Shown here piece by piece: positions 1 to 7,008 of a stretch of DNA of 30,194 bases (within the stretch, counting starts at the first letter, position 1; every line of letters starts with the position of its first letter). The position numbers were made by a program, and so were the translations under genes. Source of the DNA: Thermoplasmata archaeon (GTDB lineage: Archaea > Thermoplasmatota > Thermoplasmata > Lutacidiplasmatales > UBA184); NCBI GenBank assembly GCA_030043865.1, contig JASHWZ010000051.1, forward strand, positions 1 to 30,194, given 5' to 3'. The notes under the pieces are model-generated. The model saw only the letters and a program-made list of their open reading frames with translations. It was not told the origin of the DNA and searched no databases.

Positions 1-1163
1 TGCGGCACGGCGTGACCGGCATCAGCGGCCCCGGCATGGTGATCCAGCCGTTCAAGTTCGAGGAGGAACTGAACGGTCTTCGCGAGCGGGGACTCCTCCG
101 CGGCGAGGTCCTCCTCTCCGACCGGGCCCACGTCCTCCTGCCGCTCCACGAGCTCGAGGACGTCTGGGAGGACGAGCTGCGCGGGCGGCAGCGGCCCGAA
201 GCGTCGCTCGGCACGACAAAGAGCGGGATCGGCCCCGCGTACGCCGACCGGGCCGGCCGGTTCGGGATCCGCCTCGCCGAGCTCAGTCGTCCGGCCGTCC
301 TGCGGGAGCGACTCGAGCTCCTCTACGCCACGAAGGGCCACCTCGCGGGAACGCCCCCGCTCGAGGAGCTCGCCGGGCGGCTCTCGGAGGTCGGCGCGCG
401 GCTCGCCCCGATGATCCGGCCGACCGAGCCGCTGCTCTGGGACGCGATCGCACGCGGCGAGAACGTCCTATTGGAGGGCGCCCAGAGCGCGCTGCTCGAC
501 GTCGATTTCGGCACCTATCCGTACGTGACGAGCTCGCATCCGACGAGCGCGGGGGCGTTGGTCGGGAGCGGCATTCCGCCGACGGCCCTCGACGAAGTGA
601 TCGGCGTCACGAAGGCGTACTGCACCCGGGTCGGCGCCGGCCCGTTCCCGACCGAGGACTCCGGCGAACGCGGCGAGTACCTGCGTCGTGCCGGCGGCGA
701 GCGCGGCGCCACGACCGGTCGGCCGCGTCGGTGCGGATGGCTCGACCTGGTGCTGCTCCGCTACGTCGCGCGGCTCAACGGTCTGACGTCCCTCGCGGTC
801 ACGAAGGTCGACGTGCTCGGAGGAATGGGGGACGTTCCGGTCTGCACGGCGTATCGGATGCCCGACGGCACGATCGTGCGCGACGCCCCGCCGACCAGCG
901 CCGACGACCTGGGCCGCGCGGAGCCGGTCTACGACGAGCGACCCGGTTGGCCCGAGTTCCACGCCCGCCTCACCGAGCGGATCCGACGGGAAGGCGCGTC
1001 CGCGCTGCCGGCGGAACTCCGGCGCTTCCTCGAGTTCGTCGAGGACGAGACCGGCGTGCCGGTCGGGTACGTCGGTTACGGGTCGCACCGGGACGCCACC
1101 GTGGAGATGGGTCCCCGGACCGTCCGTCGTCGGCCCGCCGGGATCGCGGTGTGGAGCGGCTGA
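1..1163 (+). CDS. purA: Adenylosuccinate synthetase, 5'-truncated by window edge
   Basis: Adenylosuccinate synthetase joins IMP and aspartate using GTP, the first committed step from IMP to AMP. The reading frame is open from base 3 and runs into the window edge. The N-terminal P-loop region (GDEGKGK-type motif) is therefore missing because it lies outside, not because the gene is broken. The visible part aligns by eye with the family: GTTKSGIGPAY near the start, the block LLEGAQSALLDVDFGTYPYV, the IMP-loop-like VTKAYCTRVGAGPFPTE, and TTGRPRRCGWLDLV before the guanine-binding VTKVDVL. The first GTG at 12 is unlikely to be the true start because the residues before it also fit the family. The next gene starts 8 nt after the TGA, so the two are probably co-transcribed. 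Identity is secure; only the start is unknown. Confidence 0.95.
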   Translation, partial: RHGVTGISGPGMVIQPFKFEEELNGLRERGLLRGEVLLSDRAHVLLPLHELEDVWEDELRGRQRPEASLGTTKSGIGPAYADRAGRFGIRLAELSRPAVLRERLELLYATKGHLAGTPPLEELAGRLSEVGARLAPMIRPTEPLLWDAIARGENVLLEGAQSALLDVDFGTYPYVTSSHPTSAGALVGSGIPPTALDEVIGVTKAYCTRVGAGPFPTEDSGERGEYLRRAGGERGATTGRPRRCGWLDLVLLRYVARLNGLTSLAVTKVDVLGGMGDVPVCTAYRMPDGTIVRDAPPTSADDLGRAEPVYDERPGWPEFHARLTERIRREGASALPAELRRFLEFVEDETGVPVGYVGYGSHRDATVEMGPRTVRRRPAGIAVWSG

Positions 1164-1170
1164 CCCCTCC

Positions 1171-2040
1171 GTGACGTTCGACCCCTGGCTCTACGTCGCC
1201 CTCGCCGCCGGATTCGTCGTGGGACAGGTCGCCCCCGTCCGCTCCCCCTGGGTCGGCCGGGCGACTCTCGGCACCGTCGCGGTGCTGGTCGGGCTCCTCG
1301 GGGCCTCCCTCGACTCCGTCGCCTGGACCTCGCTCGTCACGGCGGTGCCGTTGGCGGTCGCCTTCGCCCTCGTGATCCTCGGGCTCACCGCGGCCTTCTA
1401 TCTCGCGCTCGCCCTCCTCCGGCCGGCGCCGACGCGTCCGCCGAGCGGGCCGCCTCCCGCCGAGCGGGCGCCGATCACTCTCGCCCTCCTCGCGGCGCTG
1501 CTCGCCGGCTTCGCCCTCGGAAGGGTCGTCGCGGTGCCCTACGGCCCCGCGATCCCCTGGGTCCTCTACGTCCTGCTCGCCCTGGTCGGCTTCGGTCTCC
1601 ACCTCGAGCTCGCCGGGCTCCGAGAGGTCTGGCGCCCGCTCTCCGCCGCCGTGGGCGCCGCCCTCGTCGCGGCGCTGCTCTTCGCGATCGTCGATCGACT
1701 CGCCCTCGGCGCCTCGCTCGCGACGACGTTCGGCTTCGGATTCTACTCGTTCGCCGGGCCCCTGGTCGCCGCCCGGCTGGGAGCCGTCCTCGGCCTCCTC
1801 GCGTTCCTGACCAACTTCCTGCGCGAGGACCTGACGATGCTGCTCTCTCCGTACCTGGGTCCGCGACTCGGCGGGGGAGGCCTCGCCGCGCTCGGCGGTG
1901 CGACCTCGATGGACACGACCCTCTACTTCGTCACGCGGTACGGGGACCGGGACGCGGGCAGTCTCGCGCTCGCGAACGGCCTCGTCCTCACGGTCGTCGC
2001 GACCCTCGTCCTGCCCGCGATCCTCGCCGTGCCCTTGTAG
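1171..2040 (+). CDS. lysO: LysO/DUF340-family lysine exporter-like membrane protein
   Basis: This is a 289-aa, strongly hydrophobic protein with about eight to nine predicted membrane spans and almost no soluble domain. The C-terminal half carries the family signature of LysO (DUF340): GFGFYSFAGPLVA, then FLTNFLREDLTMLL, then GGATSMDTTLYFV. Known members such as E. coli LysO export L-lysine and toxic analogues; substrate here is inferred from the family only. It starts with GTG at 1171, 7 nt after the purA stop, with no room for its own promoter, so it is probably expressed with purA. Length is typical for the single-chain form of the family. No functional link to purine synthesis is evident beyond shared transcription. 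Confidence 0.78.
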   Translation: MTFDPWLYVALAAGFVVGQVAPVRSPWVGRATLGTVAVLVGLLGASLDSVAWTSLVTAVPLAVAFALVILGLTAAFYLALALLRPAPTRPPSGPPPAERAPITLALLAALLAGFALGRVVAVPYGPAIPWVLYVLLALVGFGLHLELAGLREVWRPLSAAVGAALVAALLFAIVDRLALGASLATTFGFGFYSFAGPLVAARLGAVLGLLAFLTNFLREDLTMLLSPYLGPRLGGGGLAALGGATSMDTTLYFVTRYGDRDAGSLALANGLVLTVVATLVLPAILAVPL

Positions 2041-2042
2041 CA

Positions 2043-2052
2043 CGCTTATCTG
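2043..2052 (+). promoter_or_regulatory. TATA-like box of the tRNA-Val gene
   Basis: CGCTTATCTG sits about 25-30 nt before the 5' end of the tRNA-Val gene, the normal spacing of an archaeal TATA box. It follows directly on the lysO stop codon. Confidence 0.5.
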
Positions 2053-2076
2053 ACCCGGTCCCTCGACCCCGACCGC

Positions 2077-2149
2077 GGGCTCGTGGTCCAGCGGTTACGA
2101 CGTCGCTCTCACACAGCGAAGGTCGCCGGTTCGAATCCGGCCGAGCCCA
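2077..2149 (+). tRNA. tRNA-Val (anticodon CAC)
   Basis: A 73-nt cloverleaf can be folded by eye. The acceptor stem GGGCTCG pairs with CGAGCCC, the anticodon stem TCGCT pairs with AGCGA around loop CTCACAC (anticodon CAC, reads GUG), and the T-arm is GCCGG-TTCGAAT-CCGGC, with discriminator A73. The D-stem has three pairs plus a C-C mismatch at 13-22. There is no intron and the CCA end is not encoded (TCC follows), as is common in archaea. Confidence 0.96.
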
Positions 2150-2327
2150 TCCGTTCGGTCGTTCGTACGGTTCCCTTCGCTCGCCGCTGCGAGGATGGCT
2201 CCGGCGTTTCCCGCCGCCGGGCTGAGATGACCTGACGAAGTAGCCGCGGTTCGAACGCCTCCCGGCCAACGCTCCGTCCAAGACCGTCGGCCACGGTGTC
2301 GGGAGGTCACGAGCCCGAGGCGAACGG

Positions 2328-3377
2328 TCAGTCCGGTGCGCGCGGGCGACCGCGCGGAAAGGCGAGGTTGCTCGCGTCGTTCTCGGGCGGTAGGAACATC
2401 GCGTCCCGGAGCAACCGGGTGCCGGCCTCGCCGCGGGCGGTGAGACGGTAGGTCTCCGCGTCGTGGCGGATGAGGCCGGCGTCGACGAGCTTGCGCAAGT
2501 GAAACGACAGTTTCGGGGAATCGTCGATCCCCGCCGCCCGCATCGCTTCCGCGAACGTCGCGGGGCCGTCCATCAGCCGCGAGAGGACCTGCCGCCGGAT
2601 CGGGTTCGCGAACGCCTCCAGCGTTCGATGCGTCTCCTCGGAGGAGACCGACGCGCCGAGCGCGACCGCCTCGCTCGGGCCGAGCCGGCGAGGGTTGAAC
2701 CCCACGCGGAGCGGTCCGTGCCCCTGCACGGTCTCCCGCACGCGGCCCAGCGCCGCGACCACGTCCTCGAGGCGATGGGCCGCGAGCAGGCGTTCCGCGC
2801 CCGCGATCACCACCGCGCCGTTGGGATGTTCCTCCACGAACTGGGCACACCGCTCGGTAAGGCCGGCGAGGTCGGACGGGTCGAGCGGACCGACCGTGAG
2901 GTGCGGCGTCGGGTCCGGCGCCGGCTCTCCGAGGAACAGCACCTCGTGCTGGCCGCCCTCGGCGAGGCTCCGGGCCTCTCGGGCCGGGTCGCGCTGGGCG
3001 TCGGACGGCGCGTCGAACTCCCGCTCTTGGGCCACCAACCGCAACGTCTCCCGGATCTGCTCGATCCGGAACGGCTTGCGGACGTAGTCGAACGCGCCCT
3101 GCTTCATCGCGTCGAGCGCGGTGTCGACGGTCGCGAACCCGGTGATCACGACCACGAACGTGCGGGGCCATCGCGCCCGGACCTCGCGCAGGAGCTCGAG
3201 GCCGCTGTGCCGCGGCATTTTGAGGTCGGTCAGGACGACGTCGAACGCGTCGGCCTCGAGTCGCTCGATGGCCTTCGGCACCGAGCCCTCGACGGTGACG
3301 GTGTGCCCGTCGTCCCGCAGGAGATCCGCCATCTCCTCCCGGAACACCCGATCGTCGTCCACCACGAGGAGCCGCAC
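2328..3377 (-). CDS. Response regulator: receiver + DUF835-like + ArsR-type HTH
   Basis: This 349-aa regulator has three parts. Residues 1-118 form a complete receiver domain with acidic pocket D7/D8/D9, phosphoacceptor D51 (VVLTDLKMP), T79 and K101 (RKPF), so it should be phosphorylatable. Residues about 140-245 resemble the archaeal DUF835 domain (DPSDLAGL, then GAVVIAGAERLL, then VGFNPRRL). Residues 248-330 form an ArsR/winged-helix DNA-binding domain (FANPIRRQVLSRL, SPKLSFHLRKLVDAGLI). A true DNA-binding output is unusual among archaeal response regulators. GTG at 3377 is chosen because a TATA-like GGTAATTCC lies about 25 nt upstream, consistent with leaderless transcription. The probable kinase is encoded at 4326-5768 on the same strand. 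The 178 nt between its stop and the tRNA-Val gene hold nothing I recognise. Domain calls are by eye; the DUF835 part is the least certain. Confidence 0.85.
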   Translation of the reverse strand: MRLLVVDDDRVFREEMADLLRDDGHTVTVEGSVPKAIERLEADAFDVVLTDLKMPRHSGLELLREVRARWPRTFVVVITGFATVDTALDAMKQGAFDYVRKPFRIEQIRETLRLVAQEREFDAPSDAQRDPAREARSLAEGGQHEVLFLGEPAPDPTPHLTVGPLDPSDLAGLTERCAQFVEEHPNGAVVIAGAERLLAAHRLEDVVAALGRVRETVQGHGPLRVGFNPRRLGPSEAVALGASVSSEETHRTLEAFANPIRRQVLSRLMDGPATFAEAMRAAGIDDSPKLSFHLRKLVDAGLIRHDAETYRLTARGEAGTRLLRDAMFLPPENDASNLAFPRGRPRAPD

Positions 3378-3395
3378 GCCGGCCCATCGACCCCC

Positions 3396-3413
3396 GGGGA
3401 ATTACCGCTTTCC
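3396..3413 (-). promoter_or_regulatory. BRE/TATA-like promoter of the response regulator
   Basis: On the minus strand GAAAGC is followed by GGTAATTCC, a purine-rich BRE-like stretch and an AT-rich box. Its centre is about 25 nt before the GTG at 3377, so the transcript is probably leaderless. Confidence 0.45.
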
Positions 3414-3483
3414 CAACGCGGGCCGCAGCGGCTCGGAGCTATCTATCGCGGGGAAAGGGTTGGGTCGCGGTGCCGGTCCCGGT

Positions 3484-4149
3484 TCAGGGCGGCGCGGCGA
3501 GATGGGCCCACGCGGCCGTGAACCCGTAGATGACGGCGGCGATCCCGGCCAGCACGATGACGACCAGGAACAGCCCGATCAAGACCCGCCACAGCCACGG
3601 GTAGTCCGGCGTGGCGCCCGACGGGAGCGGCGACACTCTCGCGTTCGTCGGTCCGACCACGAACCAGTCGACGTAGAGCGTCGCCGGGTACGCGAGGATC
3701 GCGACCCCGCCGAAGGCGAGGTACATCAGGAGCGTCTCGAGCGGTTCCGTCGTCAGGCCGACCAGGTAGCCGCGGGCTCCGTAGTAGATGATCCCCGACC
3801 CGGCCACCGCCGAGATGATCCCGACGAAGTGCGTCGGGAGCCCGCGCCAGACCAGCATCCCGAAGCCGACGAGGATGACCGCGAGGAGGAACAACGCGTC
3901 GAAGAAGAACAGGTCGTAGCCGCCGAACGACGGCGGGATCGGCCAGGTCAGCTCCCCCCACACCGCGATGATCCCGATGCCGACGCCGAGCAGCCCCAGC
4001 ATGCCCGCCCCTGCCTGGAGGTGGCTGACCGCCCGCTCCGTGTCCTTGCGCCGGGCCTCGACCCACACGCAGAACGCGGTGTAGAACACCGCTACCGTGA
4101 CCAGGATCAGGAGGTCGAGGACGAGGGTCAGGTCGTCGATGAACGTCAT
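3484..4149 (-). CDS. DUF981-like six-span membrane protein
   Basis: This 221-aa polytopic membrane protein has about six hydrophobic segments, including LTLVLDLLILVTVAVFYTAF near the N-terminus and VLIGLFLVVIVLAGIAAVIYGF near the end. The overall pattern resembles the archaeal DUF981 family, whose function is unknown. ATG at 4149 (MTFIDDLT) is preferred over the in-frame ATG at 4278 because a GGGGGAGGG Shine-Dalgarno-like run precedes it, the upstream codons encode a non-membrane, low-complexity sequence, and the 4278 start would fall inside the promoter. The leader would be about 100 nt, longer than that of most genes here. The promoter carries one of the four palindromes (4283-4300), tying this gene to the arginine/alcohol genes downstream. 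It lies between the response regulator and kinase genes. Family assignment is moderately sure; function is unknown. Confidence 0.75.
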   Translation of the reverse strand: MTFIDDLTLVLDLLILVTVAVFYTAFCVWVEARRKDTERAVSHLQAGAGMLGLLGVGIGIIAVWGELTWPIPPSFGGYDLFFFDALFLLAVILVGFGMLVWRGLPTHFVGIISAVAGSGIIYYGARGYLVGLTTEPLETLLMYLAFGGVAILAYPATLYVDWFVVGPTNARVSPLPSGATPDYPWLWRVLIGLFLVVIVLAGIAAVIYGFTAAWAHLAAPP

Positions 4150-4267
4150 CGTCCTACCCTCCCCCCGCCGCCCTGACGGCGGCGTTCGGTCGGCGTGGCT
4201 CGCGGCTCCGGGCGTCGCGTTCGGTCGGGTTCGGCATACGCATCCCCGGGCTACGGACCCGATGGGG

Positions 4268-4276
4268 GGTATTTCC
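4268..4276 (-). promoter_or_regulatory. TATA-like box of the DUF981 gene
   Basis: The minus strand reads GGAAATACC, with the TATA-like core AAATACC at 4274-4268. The palindromic operator candidate lies just upstream, at 4283-4300. A start site near 4245 would give a leader of about 97 nt. Confidence 0.4.
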
Positions 4277-4282
4277 ACGGTC

Positions 4283-4300
4283 CCTCAAGCCGGCTTGACC
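4283..4300. promoter_or_regulatory. Palindromic operator candidate, copy 1
   Basis: CCTCAAGCCGGCTTGACC contains the perfect 14-bp inverted repeat TCAAGCC/GGCTTGA. It matches the shared consensus SSTCAASCSGRNTTGACC and lies about 12 nt upstream of the central T of the DUF981 TATA-like box. It also sits downstream of the kinase stop codon. It could form a hairpin, but three sister copies upstream of other genes favour a protein-binding site. Confidence 0.65.
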
Positions 4301-4325
4301 CGGCCAGGGGTGCTCCGCCGCCGCC

Positions 4326-5768
4326 CTAGGCGCCCGGGCTCGGCAGCGTGATCAGGAACGCGGCCCCCGCGCCCGGCGCGTTGCGGACGGTGATCTGCCC
4401 GTGGTGCGCCTGGACGATCCCGTGCGAGATCGCGAGGCCGAGACCCGTGCCTTCCCCTTCCGGCTTCGTGGTGAAGAACGGCTCGAAGATCCGGGGCAAG
4501 AGCTCCGGCGGGATGCCCGGACCGCTGTCGACGATCTCGACCTCGGCCCGCGCGCCGGGGTGCCGCACTACGAGCCGGATACTGCCCGCGCCGTGCATCG
4601 CGTCGTACGCGTTGTTCAGCACGTTCGTGATCACCTGGATCAGCGCGCCACGCTCGCCCCGGATCGGCACCGGCTCGGGCGGATAGACCTCCTCGATCGT
4701 CACGTCGGCCGACTGCTTCCCCCGGAGGAACCGGACGGCCTCGCGCACGACGTCGACCAGGTCGAGGTCCACGGGGTTCGGCTCCTCCCGCCGGGCGAAG
4801 TCGAGTAGGCCCCGCACGATCCGGGCGGCGGCCTCGATCTGGTCGGTCATCGTCTCGAGGCGGCTCAGCGCCCACGGGTCGGTCGTCTTCCGTCGGAGGC
4901 TCTCGGTGACGAGCATCAGGTTCGCGAGCGGAGTGTTGATCTCGTGCGCGACGCCCGCCGCGAGCTGGCCGAGCGAAGCGAGCTTGTCCGCGTGCGCCGC
5001 CCGACGCTCCCAGCTCCGCTGTTCCGAGAGGTCGACCGCGACGCCGAGGTAGTGCGTCACCGTCCCCCGCGCGTCTCGGATCGCCGTGATGCTGAGGAGG
5101 ACCGGCCGCTCCCGGCCCATCCGGTCCCGGTTCAGGATCTCGCCGGACCAGTGGCCCTGCGCCGGGTCGAGGAGCGCCTCCCACATCCGCTCGTAGACCT
5201 CGGCGGGCGTGTGCCGGCTGCGCACCAGGTTCGGCTTCCGACCGATGCACTCGGCGCGAGTGTACCCGTAGATCCGTTCGTACGCCGGGTTCACGTCGAC
5301 CATGATGCCGTGGGCGTCGGTCAGCTGCATCGCGTTCGTCGAGCTGACGAACGCTTCTCGGAACAGCGCGGCCTGCTCGTGCTGGGCGACGCGGTCGGAG
5401 ACGTCGCGGAGCAGCAGCAGCGCCCGCCGCGGTTCGTTCGGGCGCGTGGGTAGGGGACGGATGTCGACGTCGAGAAAGACGCCGCCGGTGTCCGTCCGGT
5501 GGCGGGCGCGGACCGAACGGAACTCGGCCGAACTCCCGAGGACGAGCGCCGCGTCCATGGCATCCCGGATCGGGGGGGACCAGCTCCCGTCCGTCTCGGG
5601 GATCCGGTGGAAGTCGGTACCGAGCAGCGAGGAGCTTCGGCCCGTGGTCTCGAAGTACGCGGCGTTCGCCCACTCGATCGTGCCGGGGGCAGCGATGAGC
5701 GCCATTCCGACCGGCGCGCCGCCGAGTACGCGATCCACGAGATGCGGGTCCAGCGTGTCGGGCGTCAC
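4326..5768 (-). CDS. Soluble two-PAS sensor histidine kinase
   Basis: This 480-aa cytoplasmic sensor kinase has no membrane segment. PAS domain 1 covers about residues 10-125. PAS domain 2 covers about 132-250 and has the classic pattern DVNPAYERIYGYTRAECIG and ending LGVAVDLSEQ. The HisKA helix has the H-box LAAGVAHEINTPLANL (H275), and the HATPase domain shows the N-box (ITNVLNNAYDAM), G1 (VDSGPGIP), F-box (FEPFFTTKP) and G2 (GEGTGLGLAI). All catalytic elements look intact. The start is GTG at 5768, the longest open frame. The signal sensed is unknown; a cytosolic PAS pair suggests a redox, metabolite or gas signal, which is inference. The likely partner is the response regulator at 2328-3377, with the DUF981 gene between them. 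The tyrosine-free gap up to the receiver-like gene at 5895 holds a divergent promoter region. Confidence 0.93.
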   Translation of the reverse strand: MTPDTLDPHLVDRVLGGAPVGMALIAAPGTIEWANAAYFETTGRSSSLLGTDFHRIPETDGSWSPPIRDAMDAALVLGSSAEFRSVRARHRTDTGGVFLDVDIRPLPTRPNEPRRALLLLRDVSDRVAQHEQAALFREAFVSSTNAMQLTDAHGIMVDVNPAYERIYGYTRAECIGRKPNLVRSRHTPAEVYERMWEALLDPAQGHWSGEILNRDRMGRERPVLLSITAIRDARGTVTHYLGVAVDLSEQRSWERRAAHADKLASLGQLAAGVAHEINTPLANLMLVTESLRRKTTDPWALSRLETMTDQIEAAARIVRGLLDFARREEPNPVDLDLVDVVREAVRFLRGKQSADVTIEEVYPPEPVPIRGERGALIQVITNVLNNAYDAMHGAGSIRLVVRHPGARAEVEIVDSGPGIPPELLPRIFEPFFTTKPEGEGTGLGLAISHGIVQAHHGQITVRNAPGAGAAFLITLPSPGA

Positions 5769-5860
5769 GTTACGGCCGGCGTTCCATCGATCTCGACTTC
5801 AAGTCGGCTTCGACCCTCGGGAGCTCGGTCGATGCGCGCGGGTGAATTCTAACTGACGGG

Positions 5861-5869
5861 GTGGCTATC
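5861..5869 (+). promoter_or_regulatory. TATA-like box of the receiver-like gene
   Basis: GTGGCTATCC contains CTATCC about 27-30 nt before ATG 5895, so transcription would be leaderless or nearly so. Confidence 0.4.
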
Positions 5870-5894
5870 CGCTTGGCATCGGCTCCGCGACGTG

Positions 5895-6248
5895 ATGGCT
5901 CCGTCGGAGATTGTCGTTGTGGCGGAGACGCCGAGCCTCGGTCGCTCGCTCGTCGACCTTCTCCGTGCGGAGGGGTTAACGTGTCGGCTGGTGCACGACC
6001 TTCGTGCGGTCGACCTCGACCCGGACGCGGCGGGGCCTCCGGCCGTGTTCGTCGCGTGCAACGAATCGTACTGCGCGACCGCGCGACGGTGGGCGCGCGG
6101 TGAGCTGCCGCGCGTGCGCCTCGCCGTGGTCGGGTCGCGCGACCCCGAACTCGCCACGATCCCCGGGCTTCGCGTGGTGCCGCTTCCGCTGCGCCCGGGC
6201 CCGCTGGTCGCGTTGGCGCGGGAGATGTTGACGGCCGAGCCGGCCTGA
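5895..6248 (+). CDS. Stand-alone degenerate receiver-like protein
   Basis: This 117-aa protein has the alternating beta/alpha layout of a CheY-like receiver: strand EIVVVAE, helix SLGRSLVDLLRAEG, strand TCRLVHDL, strand AVFVACNES, strand RLAVVGS, strand RVVPLPLRPG, and final helix LVALAREML. The residues for phosphotransfer are not in place. The acidic pair after strand 1 is replaced by E-T, the expected phospho-Asp position after strand 3 reads C-N-E, and the conserved Lys after strand 5 is absent. If it is a receiver relative, it would be a pseudo-receiver working by protein contact rather than phosphorylation. ATG 5895 is chosen over GTG 5892 because of TATA spacing. It is divergent from the histidine kinase, which hints at a role in the same signalling circuit. 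The fold call is by pattern only. Confidence 0.6.
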   Translation: MAPSEIVVVAETPSLGRSLVDLLRAEGLTCRLVHDLRAVDLDPDAAGPPAVFVACNESYCATARRWARGELPRVRLAVVGSRDPELATIPGLRVVPLPLRPGPLVALAREMLTAEPA

Positions 6249-6292
6249 GCCGAGGGCGGACCGCGGGGCCCGAGCACGACCGCTCCGCATCG

Positions 6293-6889
6293 CTACGCGA
6301 GGGACGAGGCGCGGCGGGTCCGCGCGGTGGGCGCGGGCTCGGGGACGGGCTCACCGATGTCGAGCTCGATGAGCCACTGGGGCCCGTCACGGACGACGCT
6401 GTACGGGTACCCCACGTGGAGGAAGACGTCCCGCATGACGACGTTCTCGGGCATCACGACCGCCGTGAACCGTCGGATCCCCTCCGCGCGGGCCCGGCGG
6501 GCGAGCTCGAGAAGGAGGAGCGTCCCGGCCCCTCGCCCCTGGAAGTCGTCCCGGACGAGGAACGCGACCTCGGCGCGGGCCGGATCTCCTCGATACCGGA
6601 CGTACTCACCGGTCCCGACGATCCGGGGAAGGACACCGACCGTCTCCATCACGAGGGACAGCCGGCCCCGGGGGTCCGCGAGGCCGAGGACCTCCTCGGT
6701 CACCGCCTCTTCCCGCATCGGGGAGCAGAACCGTAGTTCGATCGACTCCTCCGTCACGTTCCGCAGAAAGGCGAGGACCTCCGTCCGGTCCCGCGACCGG
6801 GCCCGGTGGACGAACACCGGCGTGAAGTCGCGCAGCTCGAGGTACGTCTCCTCCTCGACCGGTTCGCCCGCTTCGACGGCCTCGTCCAC
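6293..6889 (-). CDS. GNAT acetyltransferase, protein-acetyltransferase (Pat)-like
   Basis: This protein of about 198 aa transfers an acetyl group from acetyl-CoA. The layout resembles the GNAT module of Pat-type protein lysine acetyltransferases: VFVHRARSRDRTEVLAFL, then SIELRFCSPM, then strand AEVAFLVRDDFQGRGAGTLL, with the acetyl-CoA-binding R/QxxGxG/A loop, and a final GYPYS strand. Pat enzymes often silence acetyl-CoA synthetase and other metabolic enzymes by lysine acetylation; that role here is inference. The frame can start at GTG 6916. I favour GTG 6889 because GGGGGAG lies about 8 nt before it, and because a start site set by the TATA-like element at 6924-6931 would fall downstream of 6916. 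The C-terminal 20 residues are Pro/Arg-rich. The promoter carries palindrome copy 2. Confidence 0.82.
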   Translation of the reverse strand: MDEAVEAGEPVEEETYLELRDFTPVFVHRARSRDRTEVLAFLRNVTEESIELRFCSPMREEAVTEEVLGLADPRGRLSLVMETVGVLPRIVGTGEYVRYRGDPARAEVAFLVRDDFQGRGAGTLLLLELARRARAEGIRRFTAVVMPENVVMRDVFLHVGYPYSVVRDGPQWLIELDIGEPVPEPAPTARTRRASSLA

Positions 6890-6923
6890 GGCGCTCCCCC
6901 GGAGCAGCGGAGCCACCCCCGAG

Positions 6924-6931
6924 GCATGAAC
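6924..6931 (-). promoter_or_regulatory. Weak TATA-like element of the GNAT gene
   Basis: The minus strand reads GTTCATGC. It is a poor TATA match, proposed mainly because it lies at the same distance from the palindrome as in the three sister promoters. Confidence 0.3.
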
Positions 6932-6935
6932 TGCG

Positions 6936-6953
6936 CGTCAACCGGGGTTGACC
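6936..6953. promoter_or_regulatory. Palindromic operator candidate, copy 2
   Basis: CGTCAACCGGGGTTGACC contains the perfect inverted repeat GTCAACC-GG-GGTTGAC. It fits the four-member consensus and lies between the alcohol dehydrogenase stop codon and the GNAT start. Because both flanking genes run on the minus strand, it should act on the GNAT gene. A terminator hairpin for the dehydrogenase is an alternative, but no T-run follows. Confidence 0.65.
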
Positions 6954-7008
6954 CGCGTCGGCGGCCGCGGGGCGCGGCCCCGCCAGGCTCGAGCGGGACC
7001 CGGGTCGC

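Noticed and set aside
970..2043. Long minus-strand frame opposite lysO and purA
   Set aside because: The translation is low-complexity Glu/Arg/Gly sequence without domain features, whereas the plus-strand frames encode clear protein families.
5797..5815. Fifth palindrome-like site upstream of the histidine kinase (TTCAAGTCGGCTTCGACC)
   Set aside because: It resembles the four-copy motif but has an inserted base and broken half-site, so the TCAA-N6-TTGA core is absent. It may be a decayed site; not counted.
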